From: Mycobacterium sp. 852014-52450_SCH5900713 | GTDB lineage: Bacteria; Actinomycetota; Actinomycetes; Mycobacteriales; Mycobacteriaceae | Direction: 5' to 3' | Assembly: GCF_001667075.1 (NCBI RefSeq) | Contig: NZ_LZIL01000009.1 | Span: forward strand, 120,853 to 184,852 | Length of the DNA: 64,000 nt | Shown: in pieces, positions 1 through 8,735 of the stretch | Position numbering within the stretch: the first letter of the stretch is position 1 | Layout: each line of letters begins with the position of its first letter | Notes under the pieces: generated by a model | The model's input: only the letters and a program-made list of their open reading frames with translations | Databases searched by the model: none | Told to the model about the DNA's origin: nothing | Position numbers and translations under genes: made by a program

Positions 1-2
1 CG

Positions 3-1592
3 ACGGCTTCTCGGACCGATGCCGCCCCCGCGTACGAGTCAACGGAATCGGGCGAGTTGACAGAAGTGGCGACGATGATCGCCGCCGATCTGGTCGCACG
101 CCTTCAGGTACTCGTCGACCTCGGCCTCGGCTACCTCACACTTAGTCGCCGCACCCCGACAGTGTCACCGGGCGAATTGCAACGGTTGCGGCTGGCCACC
201 CAACTGCGCGCCGGGTTGTTCGGCGTGCTTTACGTGCTCGACGAGCCGTCGGCCGGGCTGCACCCAGCGGACGCCGAACCGCTGCTCGAGGTGCTCGATC
301 GCCTACGGCGCGCCGGCAATTCGCTATTCGTGGTCGAGCACGACATGAATGTGGTACGCCGTGCCGATTGGGTCGTCGATGTCGGACCCGGGGCCGGGGA
401 GTTTGGCGGCAGTGTGCTCTACAGCGGGCCGGTGCCGGGTCTCGCCGACATCGAGGGATCGGTCACTCGCAGGTACCTCTTCGATGGGGCCAGGCCGGCG
501 CCCCGTGAACCGCGGACGCGGTCCGGGCAGTTGCGACTGCGCGGGATCTGCTTCCACAATTTGCGCGACCTCGACGTGGACCTGCCGCTTGGTGTGTACA
601 CCGCGGTCACCGGAGTGTCCGGTTCCGGCAAGTCAACGCTCGTCGTCAAGGTCCTCGGCGACGTTGTGCACAGCCATCTCGGTACGGGACGCGCAGCCGA
701 GCCGGGCGAATCTGGTAACGACGAAACCGACACCGAGATCGTCGATCTCGATCACGACGCGAGCGTCGGCGTGACGGCAGAAGGTGTCGAGGAGATCAAT
801 CGGCTGGTATCTGTCGACCAGCGCCCGATCGGACGCACGCCGCGCTCGACGCTGGCGACCTACACCGGCTTGTTCGACGCCGTGCGCCACGAATTCGCCG
901 CGACTGCCAAGGCTCGTCGGCGCGGTTGGACAGCGGGCCGGTTTTCGTTCAATGTGCCCGAAGGGCGGTGTCCCACCTGTCAGGGGGAGGGGTTCGTCTC
1001 CGTCGAATTGTTGTTTCTGCCGGGCACATACGCCACCTGCCCGGCGTGTCAAGGAGCGCGTTACTCGGACGAGACACTCGAGGTGCGGTACCGCGATCGC
1101 ACGATCGCCGACGTGCTCGCGATGACCGTCGACGAGGCCTCGGGCTTTCTTGCCGACGTGACAAAGGCGGCGCGGAGCTTGACTACGTTGCGAGACGTCG
1201 GACTGGGGTATCTCCGTCTCGGACAGCCCGCGACTGAGCTATCAGGTGGCGAGGCGCAGCGGATTAAGCTCGCCTCCGAACTCCAGCGACCGCGCCGAGG
1301 GCATACCCTCTACGTCCTCGACGAGCCGACGACCGGGCTTCATCCCGCAGATGTGGATCTGCTCGATCGTCAACTGCACCGCCTGGTCGAGGCGGGCAAT
1401 ACCGTGGTGGTGGCCGAACATGACATGCGGATGGTCGCGGGTGCGGACTGGGTGATCGACCTAGGGCCTGGAGCCGGCAGCGACGGTGGACAGGTTGTCG
1501 CGGCGGGCACGCCGAATGAGGTTGCACGTACGAAACACAGCCGAACGGCGCCGTATTTGGCGAAGCAGCTGATGCCGTCTCCTACTCGGTGA
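3..1592 (+). CDS. UvrA-like excinuclease ABC subunit A (5' end outside window)
   Basis: This is a UvrA-family DNA-binding ABC ATPase, missing its N-terminal part because the reading frame is open to the left edge of the window. A TTG at 57 is only an internal codon of the longer gene. Numbering from that TTG, the end of the first ATPase domain carries a degenerate signature VSPGELQR (about 37-43) and Walker B with LDEPSAGLHP. The second domain has Walker A GVSGSGKST (about 186-194), a CxxC...CxxC zinc module (CPTC and CPAC), signature ELSGGEAQR and Walker B LDEPTTGLHP. The altered first signature and compact layout fit the UvrA-like or UvrA2 group seen in actinobacteria rather than housekeeping UvrA. 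Group members act in damage recognition or drug tolerance; which applies here is unknown. Family call is firm, role is not. Confidence 0.9.
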   Translation, partial: TASRTDAAPAYESTESGELTEVATMIAADLVARLQVLVDLGLGYLTLSRRTPTVSPGELQRLRLATQLRAGLFGVLYVLDEPSAGLHPADAEPLLEVLDRLRRAGNSLFVVEHDMNVVRRADWVVDVGPGAGEFGGSVLYSGPVPGLADIEGSVTRRYLFDGARPAPREPRTRSGQLRLRGICFHNLRDLDVDLPLGVYTAVTGVSGSGKSTLVVKVLGDVVHSHLGTGRAAEPGESGNDETDTEIVDLDHDASVGVTAEGVEEINRLVSVDQRPIGRTPRSTLATYTGLFDAVRHEFAATAKARRRGWTAGRFSFNVPEGRCPTCQGEGFVSVELLFLPGTYATCPACQGARYSDETLEVRYRDRTIADVLAMTVDEASGFLADVTKAARSLTTLRDVGLGYLRLGQPATELSGGEAQRIKLASELQRPRRGHTLYVLDEPTTGLHPADVDLLDRQLHRLVEAGNTVVVAEHDMRMVAGADWVIDLGPGAGSDGGQVVAAGTPNEVARTKHSRTAPYLAKQLMPSPTR

Positions 1593-1621
1593 AAACCTTG
1601 TCGGTTTTGACGAAAACCACT

Positions 1622-1723
1622 CGTAGCCACGGCCAGGCGGGCTGTCGCCGGTACCGCTACGAGCCCACCTTGCTGCTGGGCAGGCTTACCGAGTTGAACG
1701 TCGAGTTCACGCCGGTGGGCTGA
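1622..1723 (+). pseudogene. possible gene remnant, cytochrome P450 C-terminus-like
   Basis: Between the UvrA-like gene and the convergent hydrolase lies a short open stretch ending in TGA at 1721-1723. It would encode about 33 residues, ending in RYEPTLLLGRLTELNVEFTP. This resembles the last strand region of cytochromes P450 (typically a PTxxLRGLxxLxVxFTP pattern). No start codon, heme loop or other P450 part is present. It overlaps the end of the hydrolase gene on the other strand by 17 bases. If real, it is the tail of a deleted gene. The resemblance is from memory of family patterns only, so confidence is low. Confidence 0.25.
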
Positions 1724-3422
1724 GCACCGGAATCAACAACCGCGACGACGAGCGCACGGTGTTAAGGCTGGAGGTGCCGACGCTGGCATGCCGGAAATTC
1801 ATGATCGCCGGCGTCGACGGGTCCTGGTCGTCGCTGGTGAGCGTCAGCCGAATGCGGTGGCCCGCCTTGAACCGGCGTGCGTTGGGAACCAACGGGATTC
1901 GATACTCGATATCCTCTCCCGGCGGCACCGCTTGCGGCGTGCGGCAGGGCAGCACCGGCGCACCGGGCCGGCTGGACGCGTCGTCGACCTCCCGCAGGCT
2001 GGCGCGCAACCAGCCCGCGGTCACGTCGGTCGTCTTCCCGTCGGGCGCCACGTCCTGCAGCGTCGCGATCCACGCGGTGTCCATCGCCGTCGCCGAGGCC
2101 ACCAGCCGCAGCTCGATATCACCGACCACATCGACGTCCTGGCTCAGCGGCTCGCTGGTCCACACCAACAGCGACGACGGATCGATCTCGCTGGCTTTGA
2201 CGCGGCCCAGACCTGACCCCAGCACCATGAATTCGCGACCTCCCGGCTCGCCCTCGTCCGCATCCAGACCGCCGTCGGCACGCAGGGCCAGCTCACGATG
2301 CAATGCGTTCGGCGGCCAGGAGTCGGCCGTTCGCCACTCGTCGGCGCCTGGCAAGAAGTAGCGGATCGGCGGCCCGTCGGTGATCCCGGTGTCGCGGCCC
2401 TTCAACCAGTGGTCATACCAGGCCAATGCCTCGGTGTGCATGCTTTCCCATGGCCAGGTCAGCCCGAACTCACCGAGCATGCCCATTCGCACACACCCGT
2501 TGTCCGACAACGCGTTCCAGGCGGCGAAGGTCGACGGCAGGTGCAGCGGCACGTTCTGCCAGTCGCACCCCAAGTAGACCGGGATGTCGATTTCCTTGAG
2601 CAGTGGCAGCAGGTTTCGTTCTTCCCACCACTCGTCGCGCGTCGGGTGCTTGACCGCCGCCTCCTGCCATAGTTCGTCCCACGGGTGGGGGTTGTGGGGC
2701 AGCCTGAGCAGTTGGCGCAGCATGGTGACCGCCGCCTCGCCGTTCATGGTCTCGAACTTCTTGTGTACGCCCGGACTGTTGAGGACGCGCCGCGCCAACC
2801 CGACAGGCTTGCTGCGCCACAGCTTGTCGCTGCGGTCGGACGTCAGGCCCATCATGGCGAGAAACGGGGTGATGAACGACGAACTCAACAGCCCGTGGTG
2901 GTTGGCGCCCTCGTACAGGTCGCTCGTCACGGCAAGGGGAAAGATCGCTTTGAGGTGCGGCGGCCGCTCGACGGCCGCCTCGAGTTGGGTCATCGCGAAA
3001 TAACTGATGCCGATCATGCCGACGTTTCCGTCGCACCACGGCTGCGCCGCAACCCACTCCACCAGGTCATGCACATCCCGGCGTTCCTGCGCGTCGAAGA
3101 AGTTGAACGTGCCCTCGGAGCCGCAGGTGCCGCGGAGGTTGGCGATGACATGCACATAGCCGCGTGGCACCCAGAAGTCCGTCTTGCCGGCCTCGATGAA
3201 ACCCGCCGGGGCGCCGAGGTCCTGCATCTGCCGCGGATATGGCGAGGCGGCCAACAGCGCCGGGAACCGGCCGTCGGCATCGGGCCGGTGCACGTCGGCC
3301 AAAAGCGTTGCGCCGTCCCGCATTCTGATCGCGGTATTGATGTCGGTGCGCGACGCGTATCGCGGCTCGCTGAGGTTCCGGTATTCCCGACCGGTGGTCT
3401 GCGGGCCGTTGAGAATGGTCAT
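1707..3422 (-). CDS. CocE/NonD family alpha/beta hydrolase (X-Pro dipeptidyl-peptidase S15 type)
   Basis: The 571-residue protein has the two-domain layout of the CocE and X-Pro dipeptidyl-peptidase family. An N-terminal alpha/beta-hydrolase domain carries the nucleophile motif GISYF (Ser about 140), after the conserved RGTCGSEG stretch near 97-104. The C-terminal third is a beta-rich PepX_C-like domain, including the conserved run RFKAGHRIRLTL. Members hydrolyse esters or acyl-proline amides; the substrate here is unknown. No signal peptide is evident, so it is probably cytoplasmic. It is transcribed divergently from the TetR gene at 3484, and the 61-bp gap holds a 20-bp palindrome. That arrangement suggests the TetR protein represses this hydrolase and itself. 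The ATG at 3422 lies next to the palindrome. Confidence 0.85.
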   Translation of the reverse strand: MTILNGPQTTGREYRNLSEPRYASRTDINTAIRMRDGATLLADVHRPDADGRFPALLAASPYPRQMQDLGAPAGFIEAGKTDFWVPRGYVHVIANLRGTCGSEGTFNFFDAQERRDVHDLVEWVAAQPWCDGNVGMIGISYFAMTQLEAAVERPPHLKAIFPLAVTSDLYEGANHHGLLSSSFITPFLAMMGLTSDRSDKLWRSKPVGLARRVLNSPGVHKKFETMNGEAAVTMLRQLLRLPHNPHPWDELWQEAAVKHPTRDEWWEERNLLPLLKEIDIPVYLGCDWQNVPLHLPSTFAAWNALSDNGCVRMGMLGEFGLTWPWESMHTEALAWYDHWLKGRDTGITDGPPIRYFLPGADEWRTADSWPPNALHRELALRADGGLDADEGEPGGREFMVLGSGLGRVKASEIDPSSLLVWTSEPLSQDVDVVGDIELRLVASATAMDTAWIATLQDVAPDGKTTDVTAGWLRASLREVDDASSRPGAPVLPCRTPQAVPPGEDIEYRIPLVPNARRFKAGHRIRLTLTSDDQDPSTPAIMNFRHASVGTSSLNTVRSSSRLLIPVLSPPA

Positions 3423-3434
3423 AGTTTCACGCTA

Positions 3435-3454
3435 CGTTGAAACTAGTCTCAACG
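3435..3454. promoter_or_regulatory. palindromic operator between hydrolase and TetR
   Basis: CGTTGAAACTAGTCTCAACG is a near-perfect 20-bp palindrome centred on ACTAGT, with only one mismatched pair. It lies in the 61-bp divergent gap between the hydrolase (start 3422) and the TetR gene (start 3484). Position and symmetry are those of a TetR-family operator controlling both genes. A second GAAAC element follows at about 3461-3466. The operator role is inferred from symmetry and position. Confidence 0.7.
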
Positions 3455-3483
3455 CAAGATGAAACTTCGGGTATGGTGGGGCG

Positions 3484-4083
3484 GTGCCGCAGCGATCGAT
3501 CACCCCCGGCCCGCGCGACGAGCGCGGCGTGCTTGCGGCGCGCATTCTGGCCGCTGCCCGCGACGAATTCGCCGAACATGGCTGGGCCGGCACGGCCATT
3601 CGTGCCGTCGCGCGGACCGCGGACGTCGACCCGGCGCTGATCTATCACTATTACGGATCCAAGGAGGGCCTGCTCGGCGCCGCCACCACGCCGCCGCAGA
3701 AGTGGCTCGATGCGGTGGCCGCGACGTGGGCGACGCCCACGGCCGATCTGGGACGGCAATTGATCCGCACCGTGCTGGACACCTGGACCGATGACGAAGT
3801 CGGGCCGATCCTGCGGGCGGTGGTGCTGACCGCCGCCCATGAAGACAAGACCCGAGACAAGCTGCGGCTGATCGTCGAACGCGGACTGATCGGCGGTTCC
3901 ACCCTGGGCGCCGACGAGGACGAACGACTGCGGCGCAGTGGCTTGATCGCCACTCAACTGATCGGCTTCGCATTGTTGCGTTACGTCTGGAAGATGGAGC
4001 CGATCGCCTCGATGCCCGAGGACGAGGTGGTGGCGGCGATGGCGCCGAACCTGCAACGCTACGTCGAGGGCGACATCTCCTAA
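3484..4083 (+). CDS. TetR/AcrR family transcriptional regulator
   Basis: This is a 199-residue TetR-type repressor. The N-terminal helix-turn-helix is clear: ILAAARDEFAEHG, then TAIRAVARTADVDPALIYHY and the conserved YGSKEGLL. The rest is an all-helical ligand-binding domain with no recognisable ligand signature. The GTG start at 3484 follows a GGTGGGG ribosome site and leaves the whole palindrome at 3435-3454 upstream, consistent with autoregulation. The likely target is the divergent CocE-type hydrolase. The ligand is probably related to that enzyme's substrate or product, which is not known. Confidence 0.88.
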   Translation: MPQRSITPGPRDERGVLAARILAAARDEFAEHGWAGTAIRAVARTADVDPALIYHYYGSKEGLLGAATTPPQKWLDAVAATWATPTADLGRQLIRTVLDTWTDDEVGPILRAVVLTAAHEDKTRDKLRLIVERGLIGGSTLGADEDERLRRSGLIATQLIGFALLRYVWKMEPIASMPEDEVVAAMAPNLQRYVEGDIS

Positions 4084-4125
4084 CAGATAACGCGACTCGG
4101 CGCGGCCAACCGCCACAATGACCGG

Positions 4126-4812
4126 ATGCGTCACTTGCGCCCCGCCCTTGCGCTAGCGGTCGCGGTCTGCGGGATGGGGACCGCCCAGGCGAGTCCCGAT
4201 GTCCCGCCGGTAAGCGATGCGGCGCGCGCGGCTGGATTCGTCGACGTCCGCAGCGTGGTCCCCGACGCCGTCATCGACCTGCGCTACGCGACGACCAACA
4301 ACTTCACCCACACACAGCTGTACCCCTCCGACTCCCGATGCCTGGTGCACCAAACGATGGCCCCCGGGCTGGCGGCGGCCGCCACGGCGCTGCGCCCGCA
4401 GGGGCACCTGCTCGTGTTTTGGGACTGCTACCGGCCCCACGACGTTCAGGTCAAGATGTTCAACGTCGTGCCCAACCCGGCGTGGGTCGCCCGGCCCGGG
4501 CAGTATGCGCACAGCCATGAGTCGGGGCGCTCAGTGGACGTGACGTTGACGACGACGCAGCAGCCGTGCGCGTCCGGCCTGCACGCGGACGGGCTCTGCT
4601 TGGCCGACATGGGCACCGACTTCGATGATTTCTCTTCACGCGCAAACGCTTTCGCAACCCAGGGGGTCAGCACCGACGCCCAGGCGAACCGGGCGACCCT
4701 GCGGGACGCCATGAAGTACGGCGGGCTCGCCCCGTACTCCGGGGAGTGGTGGCATTTCGATGGCCCCGGTGCCGCGGTCGACCGCCCGATCCTCAACGTT
4801 CCAGTGGATTGA
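4126..4812 (+). CDS. secreted D-alanyl-D-alanine dipeptidase (VanX-like, peptidase M15)
   Basis: The 228-residue protein begins with a typical Sec signal peptide (hydrophobic 7-20, probable cleavage after AQA at about 22). It carries the VanX/M15D zinc motifs: DCYRP with the conserved arginine near 103, SHESGRSVD supplying His131 and Asp138, and EWWHF supplying Glu207 and His210. All catalytic and zinc residues are present. The family cleaves D-Ala-D-Ala, and secreted members outside glycopeptide clusters are thought to recycle cell-wall peptides. No vanH, vanA or vanRS neighbour is present, so a wall-turnover role is more likely than vancomycin resistance. The ATG at 4126 gives a clean signal peptide. 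Confidence 0.88.
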   Translation: MRHLRPALALAVAVCGMGTAQASPDVPPVSDAARAAGFVDVRSVVPDAVIDLRYATTNNFTHTQLYPSDSRCLVHQTMAPGLAAAATALRPQGHLLVFWDCYRPHDVQVKMFNVVPNPAWVARPGQYAHSHESGRSVDVTLTTTQQPCASGLHADGLCLADMGTDFDDFSSRANAFATQGVSTDAQANRATLRDAMKYGGLAPYSGEWWHFDGPGAAVDRPILNVPVD

Positions 4813-4823
4813 ATCTCATATAG

Positions 4824-4839
4824 TGAAATACAAGTTTCA
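4824..4839. promoter_or_regulatory. AT-rich inverted repeat upstream of methyltransferase
   Basis: The 57-bp gap before the methyltransferase is unusually AT-rich for this genome. It contains TGAAA-N6-TTTCA, with partial symmetry extending outward. It could be an operator or simply a promoter region. No regulator gene is adjacent. Confidence 0.25.
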
Positions 4840-4869
4840 TATTATGGAATCTCGGCTTACGCTTCGGGC

Positions 4870-5682
4870 ATGACGGACGAACGCGGGCCCACCTACACGC
4901 ACGGGCACCACGAGTCGGTGCTCCGCAGTCACCAGCGGCGCACCGCGGAGGACTCGGCGGCCTACCTGCTGCGCCACCTGAAGTCCGGCTTGTCGGTGCT
5001 GGATATCGGATGCGGGCCCGGGACGATCACCGCTGACCTGGCCGCCCGCGTCGCGCCGGGACAGGTGACGGCCGTCGACCAGTCGGCCGACGTGCTTGGC
5101 GTCGCCCGCACCGAGGTCCAGCAGCGTGGCTTGTCGAACGTGTCGTTCGCGACCGCCGACGTGCACCGGCTCGACTTTCCGGACGGCGCATTCGACATCG
5201 TGCACGCACACCAGGTGCTGCAACACGTCGCCGATCCGGTAGGGGCGCTGCGGGAGATGAAACGGGTGTGCGCCCCCGGCGGCGTTGTGGCGGCCCGGGA
5301 CGCCGACTACGCGGGATTCATCTGGTTCCCGCAGTTGCCGGCGCTGGAGCTGTGGCGCGAGTTGTATCAGCGGGCCGCTCGTGCGAACCGCGGCGAACCC
5401 GATGCGGGGCGGCGGTTGCTGTCCTGGGCCCAGCAGGCGGGCTTCGACGACGTGACGCCGACGGGCAGCGTGTGGTGCTACGCGACGCCGGCGACGCGTG
5501 AATGGTGGGGCGGCATGTGGGCCGATCGGATACTGCACTCGCGGGTCGCGCGAGACCTGCTGGATCTGGGGGTGGCCACGGCGGCGCAACTCGAGGAGAT
5601 CTCCGCGGCGTGGCGCGCATGGGCCGCGGCGCCGGATGGCTGGCTGTCGATCCCCCACGGTGAGATTCTCTGCCGGCGATAG
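4870..5682 (+). CDS. class I SAM-dependent methyltransferase (UbiE-like)
   Basis: This is a 270-residue Rossmann-fold methyltransferase. Motif I VLDIGCGPGTIT (around residue 40) binds SAM. It is followed by an acidic residue after strand 2 (AVDQS) and the FATADVHRLDFPDGAFDIVHAHQVLQH region typical of UbiE/COQ5-like enzymes. The substrate cannot be read from sequence. The ATG at 4870 follows an AT-rich leader. The gene stands alone, with a 109-bp gap before the mutase operon, and shows no obvious pathway link to either neighbour. Confidence 0.85.
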   Translation: MTDERGPTYTHGHHESVLRSHQRRTAEDSAAYLLRHLKSGLSVLDIGCGPGTITADLAARVAPGQVTAVDQSADVLGVARTEVQQRGLSNVSFATADVHRLDFPDGAFDIVHAHQVLQHVADPVGALREMKRVCAPGGVVAARDADYAGFIWFPQLPALELWRELYQRAARANRGEPDAGRRLLSWAQQAGFDDVTPTGSVWCYATPATREWWGGMWADRILHSRVARDLLDLGVATAAQLEEISAAWRAWAAAPDGWLSIPHGEILCRR

Positions 5683-5791
5683 GCCGGATCAAAGCCCGAT
5701 CGGGTCCGGAGCACCGCCAAGCTGCGCTTGTTTCCCCAGCTCAAGTATGTGGTATTGGCATTCTCTTTTTTTGCAAGTACGTTATTCATCG

Positions 5792-7369
5792 ATGGATAAC
5801 GCTGCTCAGACACCATCCGGCATTCCGCTTGCGCCGGTGTACGGCCCGGGGGACGTCAAGGCGTCACCCGCGGCGCCCGGGGAGTTCCCGTTCACCCGGG
5901 GTAACTTCGCGTCCGGCTACCGCGGCAAGCTCTGGACCTTCAGGCAGTACTCGGGATTCGGCACCGCCGAGGAATCCAACCGCCGGTACCGCTACCTGCT
6001 GGAGCAAGGCGGGACCGGGTTGTCGGTCGCGCTGGACCTGCCGACCCAATGCGGATATGACTCCGACGATCCCGAGTTCGGCGAGGAGGTCGGCCGGGTC
6101 GGCGTCGCGGTGGATACCCTGGCCGACTTCGAGATCCTGTTCGACGGCATTCCCTTGGACAAGCTCAGCACGAGCATGACGATCAACGGGACGGCGGCGA
6201 TCCTGCTGGCGTTCTACGTCGCCGCGGCCGAGAAAAAAGGCATACCGCGGGCGAAACTCACCGGGACCATCCAGAACGACATCCTCAAGGAGTACGCGTC
6301 CCGCGGCACGTGGATTTGGCCGCCGGAGCCGTCGCTGCGGCTGATTGCCGACACCATCGAGTTCTGCGCGGCCGAGGTGCCGCGATTCAACGCGATTTCG
6401 GTGGCGGGCGCGCACTTTCGCGACGCTGGAGCCAACGCGGTGCAAGAGATGGCGTTCACCCTGGCCGACGGGGTGACCTACTGCGACACCGTGGTGGAAC
6501 GCGGCCGGATGACCATCGACCAGTTCGCACCGCAGATCTCGTTCTTCTTCTACACCCATGGGGACTTCTTCGAAGAGATCGCCAAATACCGTGCGGGGCG
6601 GCGGCGTTGGGCAACCATCGTGCAGGAACGTTACGGGGCGACGACGGCCAAGGCGGCGATGTTCCGCTTCGGCTGCGTCTGTGGTGGCGCATCGCTGTAC
6701 GCGCCGCAGGCCCACAACAACATCGTTCGGGTGGCCTACGAGGCGATGGCCGCGGTGCTGGGCGGGGTCCAGTCGATGTTCACCGCGGCCTGGGACGAGC
6801 CGTTCGCCCTGCCCACCGAGGAAACCACGACACTGGCGCTGCGCACCCAGCAGATCCTGGCGCACGAGACCGGCGTGGCCAGCGTCGCCGACCCGCTCGG
6901 CGGCTCCTACTTTGTCGAGGCGCTGACCGACGCCACCGAGGCCCGCATCATCGAGATCATGGATGACCTGGAGCGGCACGGCGGAATGGTCCATGCCATC
7001 GAGGACGGCTACCTGCAGGGCCTGATCGCCGACGAGGCCTATCGGGTGCATCAGGACATCGAGTCCGGTGCCCGGCCCGTCGTCGGGGTCAACCGGTTCG
7101 TGAGCGAGGAGCCCGAACCGGATGTCGTGACGTACGAACTGGACGCCGAGGGCCGCGATCTTCAGCTCAAGCGACTCTCCAAGGTGAAGGCCGAAAGGGA
7201 TTCGGCCGCTGTCAAATCCAGTCTCGCGGCACTATCGCGTTCCGCCGAAGGAGACGACAATCTGATGCACAGGCTGATCGACTGCGCCAACGCATACTGC
7301 ACGGTCGGTGAAATGGTCTCCGCGCTCAAGGCAGTGTGGGGCGAATTCCAGCAACCGGTGGTGTTCTAG
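5792..7369 (+). CDS. adenosylcobalamin-dependent acyl-CoA mutase, large subunit
   Basis: This 525-residue protein is the catalytic TIM-barrel chain of a B12-dependent acyl-CoA mutase, which rearranges the carbon skeleton of CoA thioesters. The open frame extends upstream, but the ATG at 5792 starts the family-like sequence. Key family residues are present: RQYSGFG with Tyr53 (equivalent to Tyr89 of methylmalonyl-CoA mutase), GTIQNDILKE with Gln161, Arg171 ten residues on (equivalent to Arg207), and His208 in SVAGAHF. Isobutyryl- and 2-hydroxyisobutyryl-CoA mutases have Phe/Gln and Ile/Gln at the first and third positions. The Tyr/Arg pair therefore points to a CoA ester with a free carboxylate, such as a methylmalonyl or ethylmalonyl type. 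The THRGYDSD motif of classical enzymes is TQCGYDSD here. The B12-binding domain is encoded by the next gene, which overlaps by 1 bp. Confidence 0.9.
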   Translation: MDNAAQTPSGIPLAPVYGPGDVKASPAAPGEFPFTRGNFASGYRGKLWTFRQYSGFGTAEESNRRYRYLLEQGGTGLSVALDLPTQCGYDSDDPEFGEEVGRVGVAVDTLADFEILFDGIPLDKLSTSMTINGTAAILLAFYVAAAEKKGIPRAKLTGTIQNDILKEYASRGTWIWPPEPSLRLIADTIEFCAAEVPRFNAISVAGAHFRDAGANAVQEMAFTLADGVTYCDTVVERGRMTIDQFAPQISFFFYTHGDFFEEIAKYRAGRRRWATIVQERYGATTAKAAMFRFGCVCGGASLYAPQAHNNIVRVAYEAMAAVLGGVQSMFTAAWDEPFALPTEETTTLALRTQQILAHETGVASVADPLGGSYFVEALTDATEARIIEIMDDLERHGGMVHAIEDGYLQGLIADEAYRVHQDIESGARPVVGVNRFVSEEPEPDVVTYELDAEGRDLQLKRLSKVKAERDSAAVKSSLAALSRSAEGDDNLMHRLIDCANAYCTVGEMVSALKAVWGEFQQPVVF

Positions 7370-7794
7370 TGGCCGCCCGGATTCTGGTCGCCAAGCCGGG
7401 CCTGGACGGACACGACCGCGGCGCCAAGATCGTGGCCCGCACGCTGCGTGATGCCGGCTTCGAGGTGATCTACACCGGCATCCGGCAGCGCATCGAGGAC
7501 ATCGCTTCGATCGCCGTCCAGGAGGACGTGGCGGTCGTCGGCCTGAGCATCCTGTCCGGTGCTCACCTGGCGCTCACCGCCCGCACCATCGAGGCACTGC
7601 GTGCCGCCGACGCCGCGGACATCGCTGTCGTGGTCGGGGGAACGATCCCGCACGCCGACGTGCCCAAGCTGCTCGACACCGGTGCCGCCGCGGTATTCCC
7701 CACCGGGACATCGCTCGACGTCCTCGTGCGTGAGATCCGGGCATTGACCGGCACCCCCGAACCCGTTGTGGAGGACCAGTGCGCGTCGGAGTAA
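7369..7794 (+). CDS. acyl-CoA mutase small subunit (B12-binding domain)
   Basis: The 141-residue protein is a stand-alone cobalamin-binding Rossmann domain. It carries DGHDRG (the DxHxxG motif supplying the lower cobalt ligand His), VGLSILSG (the SxL motif) and a VVGG motif. It starts at the GTG overlapping the last base of the large-subunit stop codon, so the two chains are translationally coupled and should form the complete mutase. Separate large and small chains are usual for isobutyryl-type, hydroxyisobutyryl-type and archaeal mutases. Classical bacterial methylmalonyl-CoA mutase has the B12 domain fused to a catalytic chain. The next gene overlaps its end by 16 bp. Confidence 0.92.
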   Translation: MAARILVAKPGLDGHDRGAKIVARTLRDAGFEVIYTGIRQRIEDIASIAVQEDVAVVGLSILSGAHLALTARTIEALRAADAADIAVVVGGTIPHADVPKLLDTGAAAVFPTGTSLDVLVREIRALTGTPEPVVEDQCASE

Positions 7795-8735
7795 TGATCG
7801 GCGCCGAGCGTGGCGACATGGCCCGCAAGGTGGACAAGCTAGCCTCGGACATCGAATGGGCGGAATCCGCGGGCCTGGACACCGCCTGGATGCCGCAGGT
7901 GCCCAACGACTTCGACTGCCTGACCATGGTGTCGCTGATGGCCGCGCACAGCTCGCGCATCGAGCTGGGCACCGCGGTGGTGCCCCTGCAGGCCCAGCAT
8001 CCGATCGCACTTGCCCGCCAAGCGCTCTCGACGCACGCCGTGGCCGGCGGACGGTTGGCGCTGGGAGTCGGACCGTCGCACCACTGGATCATCCGGGACA
8101 TGCTCGGACTGCAGTATGAGAAGCCGGCCGCCTACACCCGCGACTACCTGCAGGTGCTCAACGCCGCGGTCTCCGGACCGGGACCGGTTGACGTCGAGAA
8201 CGATTCGTTCACGGTGCACAATCCACTGGCGATCGGCGCCGATACCCCGATGCCGGTTCTGGTCGCTGCGTTGGGGCCGGTGATGCTGCAGATCGCCGGT
8301 GAACTCGCCGACGGCACTGTGTTGTGGATGGCCGACGAGCGAGCCATCGGTGACCACATCGCACCCAAGATCACCAAGGCCGCCGCGGATGCCGGGCGGC
8401 CCGCGCCGCGAATCGTCGCGGGCATCCCGGTATGTCTCTGTGCGCCTGGACAAGTCGACGAAGCCAAGGAGCGCGCCAACCGCATCTTGGGCGAGGCCGA
8501 GGTGTCGCCCAACTACCAGCGCCTGCTGATGCGCGGCGACGCCCGCGATGTCGGCGATCTGTGTGCGGCCGGCGATCCGGAGGCAATCCTTGCCCGGATG
8601 CGCCGTTTCGCCGATGCCGGCGTCACCGACCTTTCAGTGCGGCTGCTGCCAATCGGCGACAACCGTGACGAGCTGGTCGCCTCCAAGCGGCGGACACGCG
8701 AGATGATCGCTTCGCTCGCAACGGAATTGCGTTGA
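7779..8735 (+). CDS. LLM-class flavin/F420-dependent oxidoreductase
   Basis: The 318-residue protein is a bacterial-luciferase-like TIM-barrel oxidoreductase of the type that in mycobacteria often uses coenzyme F420. It has the N-terminal RVGVMIG strand, the conserved region IELGTAVVPLQAQHPIALARQ and LALGVGPSHHWI. The GTG at 7779 overlaps the mutase small-subunit gene by 16 bp, and the 3' end overlaps the CoA-transferase by 4 bp, so it belongs to the mutase operon. It may oxidise or reduce a precursor of the mutase substrate. Cofactor (F420 or FMN) and substrate are not determined by the sequence I can see. Confidence 0.85.
   Translation: MRVGVMIGAERGDMARKVDKLASDIEWAESAGLDTAWMPQVPNDFDCLTMVSLMAAHSSRIELGTAVVPLQAQHPIALARQALSTHAVAGGRLALGVGPSHHWIIRDMLGLQYEKPAAYTRDYLQVLNAAVSGPGPVDVENDSFTVHNPLAIGADTPMPVLVAALGPVMLQIAGELADGTVLWMADERAIGDHIAPKITKAAADAGRPAPRIVAGIPVCLCAPGQVDEAKERANRILGEAEVSPNYQRLLMRGDARDVGDLCAAGDPEAILARMRRFADAGVTDLSVRLLPIGDNRDELVASKRRTREMIASLATELR

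Noticed and set aside
4126..4812. Vancomycin resistance gene cluster
   Set aside because: The VanX-like protein is secreted and has no vanH, vanA, vanR or vanS neighbour, so a resistance role is not supported.
5755..5764. ATTCTC half-site upstream of the mutase operon
   Set aside because: The matching GAGAAT half is absent at the right spacing, so it is not counted as a GAGAAT operator.
5498..5791. N-terminal extension of the acyl-CoA mutase large subunit
   Set aside because: The frame is open only because it overlaps the methyltransferase gene; the mutase-like sequence starts at ATG 5792.
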